Source: Ochromonadaceae sp. CCMP2298 (taxonomy: Eukaryota > Sar > Synurophyceae > Ochromonadales > Ochromonadaceae). From it: a DNA stretch of 11,412 bases. This document shows positions 1 through 6,545 of this stretch, piece by piece. Position 1 is the first letter of the stretch. Each line of letters opens with the position of its first letter. The translations under genes were made by a program, and so were the position numbers. The stretch spans positions 1 to 11,412 of the forward strand of contig MU634562.1 in the NCBI GenBank assembly GCA_026770595.1, in the 5' to 3' direction. The notes beneath the pieces are model-generated. The model had not been told where the DNA came from and searched no databases. It saw nothing but the letters and a program-made list of their open reading frames with translations.

Positions 1-632
1 TTATCGTGATCCTTCATCTGACCCTCTGCCCCACCCGCCATGTCTATTGCTTTGAACAGGGCGTCGAGCTCGGTCAGGAAGCCATAGACGCAGTCACCGT
101 CACTGTACTGATGGTCTATCAGCTTGGTCCTCAACATCTCCACGTTGTTGACATTGTTCTTGGTACACACCTGCTCTAGCAGGAGGTACAGCCCCAGGGA
201 GCTAACCTGGGTCTCTATGGCTTTGTAGGTAGGTTCCATCTCCGTGGCATCCATAACCTTGCGCGTAATGGCACTTGTCATGTTAGTCCACTGAGCTGCC
301 CTGCCTTCCTGCAGGTCTTTCTGTTTGCGCGTGATCTCCTGCACCTTATTGTCTAGGAGCCGGGAGTCACGATTTCCCCACGCCCTGACGTGAGGCACTG
401 TCTTGCCGTTTTCCATAGCCACATCTTCCGTCACCTTCTGCGTTCTGACAGGCATGGTGTACGTGATGAGGCTTCTGGTGTGGAGCTCTTTGTTAGAGTC
501 TCCAAGCACGGTGCCTATCTATCTCTGATGCTTGGCCCACATGGGGAAGTTGGGGAAGTCGAGCATAGGGGCGCGCTTCTGCACGCTGCCCCCGTCTCTC
601 CCCCTCTTGCCTCGTCTGGCATGATCTCCCAT
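1..632 (-). pseudogene. Copia-type LTR retrotransposon gag fragment, broken by one stop
   Basis: Read on the minus strand, one frame runs from an ATG at 632-630 to the window edge with a single in-frame TAG at 519-521. Part of the frame after the stop could restart at the ATG at 455-453. The reading after the stop is lysine/glutamine-rich, then shows W..M...I, a leucine-rich helix (SSLGLYLLLEQV) and L..KLIDHQYSDGDCVYGFLTELDALFKA. That spacing resembles the Copia Gag (UBN2) domain, whose product packages element RNA into cytoplasmic particles. Protease, integrase and reverse transcriptase would lie beyond base 1. The first ATG lies only five bases inside the adjacent LTR, so it may fall in the primer-binding region, and the true start could be the internal Met codon near FPNFPMW. 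I infer an inactive copy, because the stop would truncate Gag early. The family call rests on pattern only, without a zinc knuckle in view. Confidence 0.55.
519..521 (-). other. In-frame TAG stop inside the gag fragment
   Basis: The plus-strand triplet cta reads TAG on the minus strand and falls in the otherwise open gag frame, about 37 codons after the first ATG. Both sides of it stay open and protein-like. It is either an inactivating mutation, a suppressed stop, or a sequencing error. Confidence 0.6.
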
Positions 633-637
633 AGGCT

Positions 638-821
638 TGTTGTAATCTAATGTTGAGAGGTGACGGTGGTTTCCCTGAGTTGGGATTCAGGGAACCCCTG
701 CCTTCTTTGTTGTAGATAGAACTGCACTGAGCTGTTCACGTTGATGTAACAACGATAAGCGAAGATGGTTTGATTCTGTTGATTTGTTTTAATGTCGATT
801 GTCAATGATTAGATTACAACA
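638..821 (-). repeat. Long terminal repeat (5' LTR of the minus-strand element)
   Basis: The segment begins TGTTGTAATCTAAT and ends ATTAGATTACAACA. It is therefore bounded by TG...CA inside a perfect 16-bp inverted repeat (636-651 and 808-823). Its length of 184 bp suits a short Copia LTR, and it directly abuts the gag fragment in the expected order for a minus-strand element. The partner LTR lies outside the window, so the direct repeat and the target-site duplication cannot be tested here. I could not match the bases next to the LTR (AGCCTATGGGAGATC on the minus strand) to a tRNA 3' end. An internal tRNA primer site, as in some Copia elements, is possible. Confidence 0.55.
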
Positions 822-1051
822 AGTGAGCAGAAGCAGAGAGAAGCGAGCTGTGTGCAGCTCTGCGGCTGAGCTCAGCGAAGCCCATTTTGGACGGTCGAGC
901 TGGATCCAGCTGGATCCAGCTCGGTTCCAGAACACGTCAGTTGTAACTACATAAGTTCTATATGTATCTAGGCATGTCCCAATACTTAGTCCCAGTGTAG
1001 GGTCATGGTATGAACAAGTTATATATGAGTAATGTGAGATTATATATGTCA

Positions 1052-1102
1052 GTGTAACGGTTTGTTGTGTAACGGCCGTTGTGTAACGGGCGTGCGTTAC
1101 AC
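1052..1102. repeat. Triplicated gtgtaacgg motif with an inverted copy
   Basis: The motif gtgtaacgg occurs at 1052, 1067 and 1081 with a period of 14-15 bp. It is followed by gcgttacac at 1094-1102, which is the reverse complement of gtgtaacgc. The arrangement can fold into a small hairpin and could be a cluster of protein-binding sites. No function is shown. Confidence 0.5.
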
Positions 1103-1160
1103 TTCCTGACAGTACGTACTGTACTGTATATGGTGGACCAGTGGCTGGTTCAATACAGCG

Positions 1161-1410
1161 CGAGACCCTAGGTCACAGGGTGGCTGCGCGAGCCCTAGGT
1201 TTGAGGGTGACTGCACGAGCACGACCCTAAGCCTGCGGCGCAAACCCTAATTCCAAAAAATTCAATTGGCGCGAGCCCTAATCGTTCAATCCCGAGCCCT
1301 AATGGTTCAATCTGCGCGAGCCCTAGGTTGCCTGCGGCAAAACATGGAAAAGTGGGTTTTTAGAGACCAACCAGGAATAGATGAGACAAATCAGGAAAAC
1401 CCCCTCCAAA
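1161..1410 (+). repeat. Dispersed CCCTA-rich repeat, copy A
   Basis: This segment aligns with 5025-5240 in the same orientation, at an estimated 75-80 % identity by eye, through several shared blocks: cgagaccctagg, tgcgcgagccctag, ctaagcctgcggcg, ttcaattggcgcgagccct and aaagtgggt. It contains at least six CCCTA units, including aaaccctaa at about 1242-1250, which looks like a plant telo-box. A 21-bp tandem duplication (1271-1291 and 1292-1312) is present here and missing in copy B. It ends about 110 bp before the S28 start codon, so it overlaps the likely promoter. Confidence 0.6.
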
Positions 1411-1518
1411 GTGAGACGGATCAGGAACTCCCCCAGCAGGAGCCACGCAAGAACCTCCTCCTCGTAGAATTCGCGAGTGAGATCACATTATTGATCAGCG
1501 CCAGCCGGCATTTCGAAA

Positions 1519-2985
1519 ATGGGTGTGCTCCTCGCTTTCGTGGCGGTGATCGCGTTCATCAGCGTCGTCCAGGGAATTCCAAGATGGCACCAGGGCCGTC
1601 TCGTTCACGATCACTCGAGCGAGTACACGCCGGGGGATGATAGGACTGAGAGCTTCTTTGTGCAGAAACTGGACCATTTCAACCGCCAAATAAATGGCAC
1701 TTTTAAGCAGCGGTACTTTCTTAATGAGACCCACTGGTCAGAGGAGTCCTTAAAGAACCCGATCGTCTTCCTCTGCGTCGGCGGAGAGGGCCCGCCAATG
1801 GACCGCACCGTTTTGTCTGCCTCGGTTCACTGCAATGATATGGTGGAGCTCGCTCCTAAGTACGGAGCTCTTATGCTTGCACTGGAACATCGCTACTATG
1901 GTCCCTCCAATCCCTTCAGCGATTATACGACGGAGAATCTGCAGTGGCTGAACTCCGAGCAGGCCCTTGGCGACATCGCGGAGTTCCACACTTTCGCTTC
2001 AGAGAAGTTCAGCCTACCTGCTAACACGAGATGGGTCACGTGGGGCGGATCTTACCCCGGCATGATGGCTGCCCTGGCTCGCCTGCGCTTTCCTCATTTG
2101 ATCTACGCATCTGTTTCGTCCTCGTCGCCATTGCAGGCATCGGTCGATATGCCAGGATATAACAATGTTGTAGCTGCCTCCATGGCCGCCGTGGACGTGG
2201 GTGGGTCCCAAGCGTGCTTGGACACTATCGTGGAAGGACACAAGGCCGTGGGCGAGAAGCTGAAAGACGAGCAGGGCCGGCGGGAGCTGGAGGCGCAGTT
2301 CAACCTGTGCACCCCGGGTGCCCTCGAGGATGAAAAGAACCGTGAGCAGTTTGCCGGAGACGGTGTGGTCTATCTGCCTGCGCAGAGCAACGACCCTTCC
2401 TGCACCACTCCCTACTGCGATATTGCCTCTATCTGCGTGCTGATGGTCGACGAGACAGCAGGCTCCCCCATCGATCGCCTCGCCGCGCTATCGAAGGTCC
2501 AGCACGCGGGCACGTGCGCCGAGCCATCCTACGAAGCAATGATCAAGTACGTGAGAAATGTGAGGAACCCCGAGCGCAGCTGGCTGTACCAAACTTGTAC
2601 AGAATGGGGATTTTATCAGACTTGCGAGGAGGGGACCGAGTGCCCCTACGCACAGGGCCTGCACAACCTCTCAGTGGATTATGATATCTGCCTGCAGGCC
2701 TTCGGCGTCACACAGGAGCAGGTGGACTACCAGATCCAGCACACGCTGGCGATCTACGGGGGCTCCAACATACAAGCGACTCGCATCATGTATCCAAACG
2801 GCCAGATCGATCCATGGCAGGCTAACGGCGTGCTGACCCCCCCCAACGCACTGGAGCCCACACTGCTGGTGTCGGGCGCGAGCCATCACTTTTGGACGCA
2901 TCCCAGTCTTTCCTCGGACCCTCCCGCTGTTCGTGATGCTCGTCTAGCTATCTGGCAGCAGGTGGGAGACTGGCTGGCGGAATAA
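1519..2985 (+). CDS. Secreted serine peptidase, family S28 (prolyl carboxypeptidase / DPP2-like)
   Basis: Intronless 488-aa protein. S28 enzymes cleave next to proline near the ends of peptides, in lysosomes or outside the cell. A hydrophobic signal peptide covers residues 1-19. The N-terminal family signature FFVQKLDHFN (46-55) and the EHRYYGPSNPF block (123-133) are present. The nucleophile is Ser178 in GGSYPG, with Asp431 in NGQIDPW and His456 in GASHHF completing the triad. There are three N-glycosylation sequons (Asn59, Asn69, Asn383) and many cysteines, as expected for a secreted protein. Length is typical for the family (about 450-500 aa). The start is preferred because it opens the signal peptide and has adenine at -3 (gaaaATGG). 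The residues after the catalytic His (HFWTHP) differ from the usual HHLDLR of prolyl carboxypeptidase. Which subfamily it belongs to, and whether it is an endo-, carboxy- or dipeptidyl-peptidase, cannot be told from sequence. Confidence 0.93.
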   Translation: MGVLLAFVAVIAFISVVQGIPRWHQGRLVHDHSSEYTPGDDRTESFFVQKLDHFNRQINGTFKQRYFLNETHWSEESLKNPIVFLCVGGEGPPMDRTVLSASVHCNDMVELAPKYGALMLALEHRYYGPSNPFSDYTTENLQWLNSEQALGDIAEFHTFASEKFSLPANTRWVTWGGSYPGMMAALARLRFPHLIYASVSSSSPLQASVDMPGYNNVVAASMAAVDVGGSQACLDTIVEGHKAVGEKLKDEQGRRELEAQFNLCTPGALEDEKNREQFAGDGVVYLPAQSNDPSCTTPYCDIASICVLMVDETAGSPIDRLAALSKVQHAGTCAEPSYEAMIKYVRNVRNPERSWLYQTCTEWGFYQTCEEGTECPYAQGLHNLSVDYDICLQAFGVTQEQVDYQIQHTLAIYGGSNIQATRIMYPNGQIDPWQANGVLTPPNALEPTLLVSGASHHFWTHPSLSSDPPAVRDARLAIWQQVGDWLAE

Positions 2986-3477
2986 GTGCCTCCCAGGGAT
3001 CCACTCACAAAACACTCAAAATCCGTTGCACCATTGTTATTGTGCCTGTCGGCGCTTCCTCTCGAAGGTTAGGCAAAGTCTGCCCCCTCGTTTTTGCTAT
3101 GTAGAACTATGTAGTTTCTGCATCGCACACTGACTAGAGCATATTCTGCGAAGCCTTACTCTCTGCACAAGGATGGTCCCTTAAACCTTTAGGAGCCGGT
3201 TTTCCCTATTTTCTGCGGGGACCTAAAACTAATTAGACGCTGAATCATATTCAAAGAGTGGGCGCTGTTGCCGGTTGTTTCGTGTACAGTTTTTGCAAAA
3301 ATAGTTCCCATGTCGGACACCAAATTAGCTCAACGGCGCCAAATTTGTGAAACAAGAATCAGCGCTCAGCCGGAGGAAAGTACTATTTTACACAAGCTCT
3401 TATTAAAGCATTTACTGGTAATATATTCCAGTCCATCTTATCAACAATCTAGGTGCAAGCGGTGCTTTAATAAGGCT
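2986..3477. other. Convergent intergenic region
   Basis: About 490 bp lie between the stop codons of the S28 peptidase (+) and the unknown minus-strand gene. I see no coding frame of its own; the plus-strand open frame beginning at 3268 continues antisense through the minus-strand gene and is its shadow. No canonical AATAAA lies downstream of the peptidase on the plus strand, so 3' processing signals are probably variant. Confidence 0.5.
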
Positions 3478-3485
3478 TTAATAAG
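3464..3485. repeat. 11-bp tandem duplication spanning a stop codon
   Basis: gctttaataag occurs twice back to back (3464-3474 and 3475-3485). The stop codon of the minus-strand gene (TAA at 3480-3478) lies in the right-hand unit. The left-hand unit supplies ATTAAA on the minus strand just downstream, a known variant polyadenylation signal, although it is close to the stop. Confidence 0.6.
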
Positions 3486-4602
3486 GCCTCAGGCTTCCCT
3501 GCATGTGTCGCTGCGTCTCCAGCGCTGCTTGCGAGGGGTGGTTCAGGGCCGCCCTCGACTCCCTCTCGAAACTCCGCGGCGGCCAGTGCTCAGTCATTGT
3601 GTGGTGCGTGATACTGTTTGGGTTTCCGCTGCTCTCCGTGTCCCGCAGGTTCTGCGTGCGGTTGCCGTTGGAGGCTGCCTGCAGACGGCAGAAGATGCGG
3701 TTGTGCGTTTCGTCGAAGGACAGCTGGTGGAAGTCCCCGCCCTTAGACTGGTAGTATTTCTCCACCTTCACACGGGAATTGATCGACTCTGGGTTGAGGA
3801 TGTTTCCGTTGTGTTGCATGGCGCTCTGCTTGCTGGCCAGGCGAGCAGAGCGCTCCAGGTGGATCTGGCTCTTGTACTCCCGCTCCACGGCCAGCTTGAT
3901 CGCGCGGTCTCCGTACGTCTCCGATTGAAGATTGTCGCTAGAGTCTATCATGAGGGCGCCACGATGGAACTGCAAGCCCGACATCTGCTTCTTGGTCTTG
4001 TTGCGCTCGGACGTGGCGTAGCGCACCAGCTCGTCCGCTTGTTTCTTCTTGTTCTCGAAATCTAATATTGCTCTACGCTGCGTTGGATTCAGCAGCTTCC
4101 GGTCACAGTTGGGACCAGCAGCCGTCAGATAGTCTGGAATATCCCCCTGCACCAGCTGCGGCGGTGCCAAACCTTGATTCTTGAAGCACTGTTTCCCGTT
4201 CACAAGGGTTATCCGCCCGGCCTGCCTCGTCTGAGTAACGAAAGGAATATTGCCGCTGAGGTCGACGTCCATACCTAAGTCCTTTTGCTCCTGACTAAGC
4301 GGTATTTTCGACATCTCCTTTGCTGGTTGCTTGACGTTAATCGCATTGAACCCACTTGTCTCTTCCAGCAGTATCACAGCAGCTCCTGACAAAGTGATCG
4401 GCTTTACCGGCTGACTGGGCAGGTAAGTAGCTTGAAGCCTCGAAAACGACTGGGGATTGTCTGAGCGAGCATCCCAGGAGTAGGACGGGTCATACTGTCG
4501 CACATCTTCCGTTCTATGTCTAATCGTACTGACGTTGTTCTTCCAGTTGTTGTCGAAAAGATCGGTGAACTTATCGGCCTTACTGGGCTTCTTACTCGTC
4601 AT
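3478..4602 (-). CDS. Unrecognised basic protein, 374 aa
   Basis: A single long open frame without introns. I do not recognise the family. The protein has no signal peptide or membrane helix. It begins with a lysine-rich stretch (MTSKKPSKADKF), then a Tyr/Trp/Arg segment (about 37-60), a hydrophobic patch (about 69-81), and a charged helical region (about 172-207, with FENKKKQADELVRYATSERN). A second charged helix lies at about 230-262. A polar C-terminal tail holds FDETHNRIFCRL (296-307) and SFERESRAALNHPSQAALE. The short basic helices separated by proline/glycine loops, without globular enzyme motifs, recall microtubule-associated or axonemal proteins, but that is only a resemblance. The frame extends upstream to an ATG at 4779. 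I chose 4602 because the extra 59 residues look like translated leader and the chosen ATG has A-rich context. The bases ttactgcag just before it could be a 3' splice site of a 5'-UTR intron. Confidence 0.7.
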   Translation of the reverse strand: MTSKKPSKADKFTDLFDNNWKNNVSTIRHRTEDVRQYDPSYSWDARSDNPQSFSRLQATYLPSQPVKPITLSGAAVILLEETSGFNAINVKQPAKEMSKIPLSQEQKDLGMDVDLSGNIPFVTQTRQAGRITLVNGKQCFKNQGLAPPQLVQGDIPDYLTAAGPNCDRKLLNPTQRRAILDFENKKKQADELVRYATSERNKTKKQMSGLQFHRGALMIDSSDNLQSETYGDRAIKLAVEREYKSQIHLERSARLASKQSAMQHNGNILNPESINSRVKVEKYYQSKGGDFHQLSFDETHNRIFCRLQAASNGNRTQNLRDTESSGNPNSITHHTMTEHWPPRSFERESRAALNHPSQAALETQRHMQGSLRPY

Positions 4603-5024
4603 CTTTTGGGCTGCAGTAAGGTATCCTGAACGAATCAGACCAATGGTCGGCCCACACGCACTCAACTGTAATGCGAATAGTACTTCTCGAGAGCTGCAGA
4701 GCTGTCGTTCGTTCGCCAGTTGTGGGTTGTTGAACTGTGTTGAAATCTTGCCAAGCACACCCTTGTCTGCTGTGCACACGCTGGTTTCGCTCGCTGATGG
4801 ACGGTTTCGTGTCCCTTCTTTTCCTGGGAATACCCCGAAATACTACCGTTACAAGTGTGAAAAATACGTAAGTTTAACAGCAGCTGGACGAGATCCTCGA
4901 ACACAAGGAACGGCGGGCAAGCGGGATTTCAATTGTAGATTCCCGTGGCGTCTCATTTTGGCCCCTCCTTACCTGGGCTGTATCAAAATTTCCCGTGTCC
5001 AGCCCTATGGTCACAGAGCGACTC
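4603..5024. other. Upstream region of the minus-strand unknown gene
   Basis: No supported gene. It holds the presumed 5' UTR and promoter of the gene starting at 4602, including ATTGG read on the minus strand (ccaat at about 4639), which could be a CCAAT-type element. The plus-strand and minus-strand frames here lack any recognisable protein features. Confidence 0.4.
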
Positions 5025-5240
5025 CGAGACCCTAGGGTCACAGGGTGACTGCGCGAGCCCTAGATTCGTGGACGACTGCACGAGAATGACTCTAAGCCTG
5101 CGGCGACACCCCTAATTCAATTGGCGCGAGCCCTGCACAGGAGAGGCCCCTTCGGCGAAACGTGAAAAAGTGGGTAAAAATATATACCAACCAAAGATGA
5201 TACAGACCAGGATTAAAACCCCAAAGAAGATACCAGTCCA
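5025..5240 (+). repeat. Dispersed CCCTA-rich repeat, copy B
   Basis: Second copy of the repeat seen at 1161-1410, in the same orientation. Shared blocks appear in the same order: gagaccctaggg, cagggtgactgcgcgagccc, actgcacgag, ctaagcctgcggcg, ttcaattggcgcgagccct, aaagtgggta, accaacca. It lacks the 21-bp tandem duplication of copy A. It ends about 70 bp before the fold-back palindrome and is not directly upstream of a plus-strand gene, which argues that it is a mobile or relic sequence and not a dedicated promoter. Confidence 0.6.
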
Positions 5241-5306
5241 GTCCAGTAGGGTAAAACGACCCCGTCGCAAAACGAACCTCTGGGACGTAATCCCTTTTTA
5301 CTTTTG

Positions 5307-5835
5307 TCGACGCAAGTCTCCCAGAAACAATATTTTGGTCTTAGATCGTGATTAGCTCGTCTTACTTATACACATCGCTGCGATGATCTGCGACCACTTT
5401 CGTAGTAAAACTTGATACAAATCCACATTATCGTATGGTGTCGATGTCTCTGTAGCTTCAATCCAACACAGTGTAGAAACCGTTGACACCATCAAAACCG
5501 TTGACACGCAGAACACAGCCAACACCGCCAAAATAATGGTAAATTAAAGTATTGGAATCCTATTATATAATAGGATTCTAATACTTTAATTTACCATTAT
5601 TTTGGCGGTGTTGGCTGTGTTCTGCGTGTCAACGATTTTGACGGTGTCAACGGTTTCGACACTGCCTTCGGTGTTGGATTGAAGCTACAGAGACATCGAC
5701 ACCATACGAACATGCGGATTAGCATCGAGTTCCACTTAGAATGTGGTCGCAGATCATCGTAGCGATGTGTGTTAGACGAGCTAATCACGATCTAAGACCA
5801 AGACCAAAATATTTTTTCCGGGAGACTTGCGTCGA
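5307..5835. repeat. Long fold-back palindrome (inverted-repeat element)
   Basis: Two arms of about 260 bp are reverse complements of each other. The outer ends are tcgacgcaagtctccc (5307-5322) and its exact complement (5820-5835), and the arms meet at the perfect palindrome cctattatataatagg centred at 5566/5567. The inner part is nearly identical (a handful of substitutions plus a 7-bp insertion in the right arm near 5668). The outer part is more diverged, with a 6-bp tandem duplication (ggtcttggtctt read on the minus strand) in the right arm and 4 extra bases in the left. There is essentially no spacer. I find no transposase and no clear target-site duplication. The frames inside are shadows of the repeat. 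It could be a non-autonomous fold-back or MITE-like element, or a source of long hairpin RNA. Confidence 0.85.
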
Positions 5836-6011
5836 TAATATGGACTTCGTCCCAGGATGCGAAATTTGGGAATTTGGGAATTGTTTTGCCGCACTTTGAT
5901 AGGAAAAAATGATCATACGAGCTGGTCCAGTCGGGAAGGTCCAAAAAAATAAAAGTCCAATTTGTCACGTCAATTTGTGAAGTCCAATAGGCCAAATTGA
6001 AGGTCTTTGAG
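5836..6011. other. AT-rich spacer between two inverted-repeat elements
   Basis: Short internal repeats are visible (aatttggg twice near 5863-5880; ccaatttg and caatttgtg near 5957-5978). No coding frame or recognisable signal is seen. Confidence 0.4.
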
Positions 6012-6172
6012 CTGTCTATCGACGTATTTAGGGGCTGAAGCGAAATTCCGGGTCCCAGAGACGCAAGAGGCCGAAATCTGACCCCCCTCCCGAAATCGGG
6101 AATTTTTGAGCGGCCCGGACTCGATTTCTAGAGAGAAGTAGCCCTGAGCCCCACAATACGTCGATAGAACAG
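6012..6172. repeat. Small inverted-repeat element (MITE-like)
   Basis: ctgtctatcgacgtattt plus aggggct at 6012-6036 is matched, with one base inserted and two mismatches, by the reverse complement at 6147-6172 (agccccacaatacgtcg then atagaacag). The enclosed 110 bp contain a further small palindrome (cccgaaatcggg, about 6092-6103) and no coding frame. I could not find a convincing target-site duplication. The size and structure fit a miniature inverted-repeat element upstream of the RGS-LOV gene. Confidence 0.6.
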
Positions 6173-6545
6173 GTTCTAATCTATCATTTCCGCTACTACG
6201 ATCGACTAACCGAGCTACAACGGCGTGACAAAAACGATTCTAGACTCCCTCACTGCCAAATGTTGTCAAAAAAAGATGTTTACTAAAAAAAAACTGTTTC
6301 TCGTCTCTGAAAGGCTTGGGATTTCATGGCCGTGGATCTGTCTCTCGCTACTCTCTCTCAGTCGCAACGCTATCGTGGTCATTTCTCGCGGGGTCCAATG
6401 GTAGCTGCGGGCTGAAGTGGACGCTGACAGAGATAGTACTGGGTCACGGCGGACGAGTGCCTTGCATCTGGACAAAATCCTCTGGCTGGAATCTGGAATC
6501 CAGAGACTCTTTGCGAATTTCTCATACCGCGTGGCAGTAGCTGTA
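6173..6545. other. Presumed promoter and 5' UTR of the RGS-LOV gene
   Basis: The stretch includes an A-rich tract near 6281-6294. The RGS-LOV reading frame is open back to an ATG at 6417, but the 43 extra residues lack any feature expected of an RGS protein and would bury the myristoylation motif. No TATA box is evident. Confidence 0.4.

Larger units (their letters stand above)
822..1518. other. Gene-free, repeat-rich region upstream of the S28 peptidase
   Basis: No convincing coding frame is present on either strand. The stretch holds a tandem duplication around 897-920 (agctggatcc twice), a triplicated gtgtaacgg motif (1052-1093), a 14-bp perfect palindrome acagtacgtactgt (1109-1122), a CCCTA-rich dispersed repeat (1161-1410) and the presumed promoter and 5' UTR of the gene starting at 1519. 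No clear TATA box is seen close to that start. Confidence 0.5.

Noticed and set aside
1161-1320. Interstitial telomere array
   Set aside because: CCCTAA-type units are frequent but not in perfect head-to-tail array; they are embedded in a longer repeat unit, so telomere origin is not supported.
3268-4065. 265-codon plus-strand open frame
   Set aside because: It runs antisense through the better-supported minus-strand gene, starts in intergenic sequence, and its product is a Val/Leu/Arg-rich composition typical of a shadow frame.
4603-4779. 59-residue N-terminal extension of the unknown minus-strand protein
   Set aside because: Composition differs from the rest and a splice-acceptor-like ttactgcag lies just before the chosen ATG; more likely 5' UTR.
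5597-5995. Minus-strand open frames of 63 and 67 codons in and beside the fold-back palindrome
   Set aside because: They are explained by the inverted repeat and the AT-rich flank, and show no protein-family features.
6417-6545. 43-residue N-terminal extension of the RGS-LOV protein
   Set aside because: It is in frame, but it has no RGS-related features and would hide the MGGGVS myristoylation motif. Kept only as an alternative.
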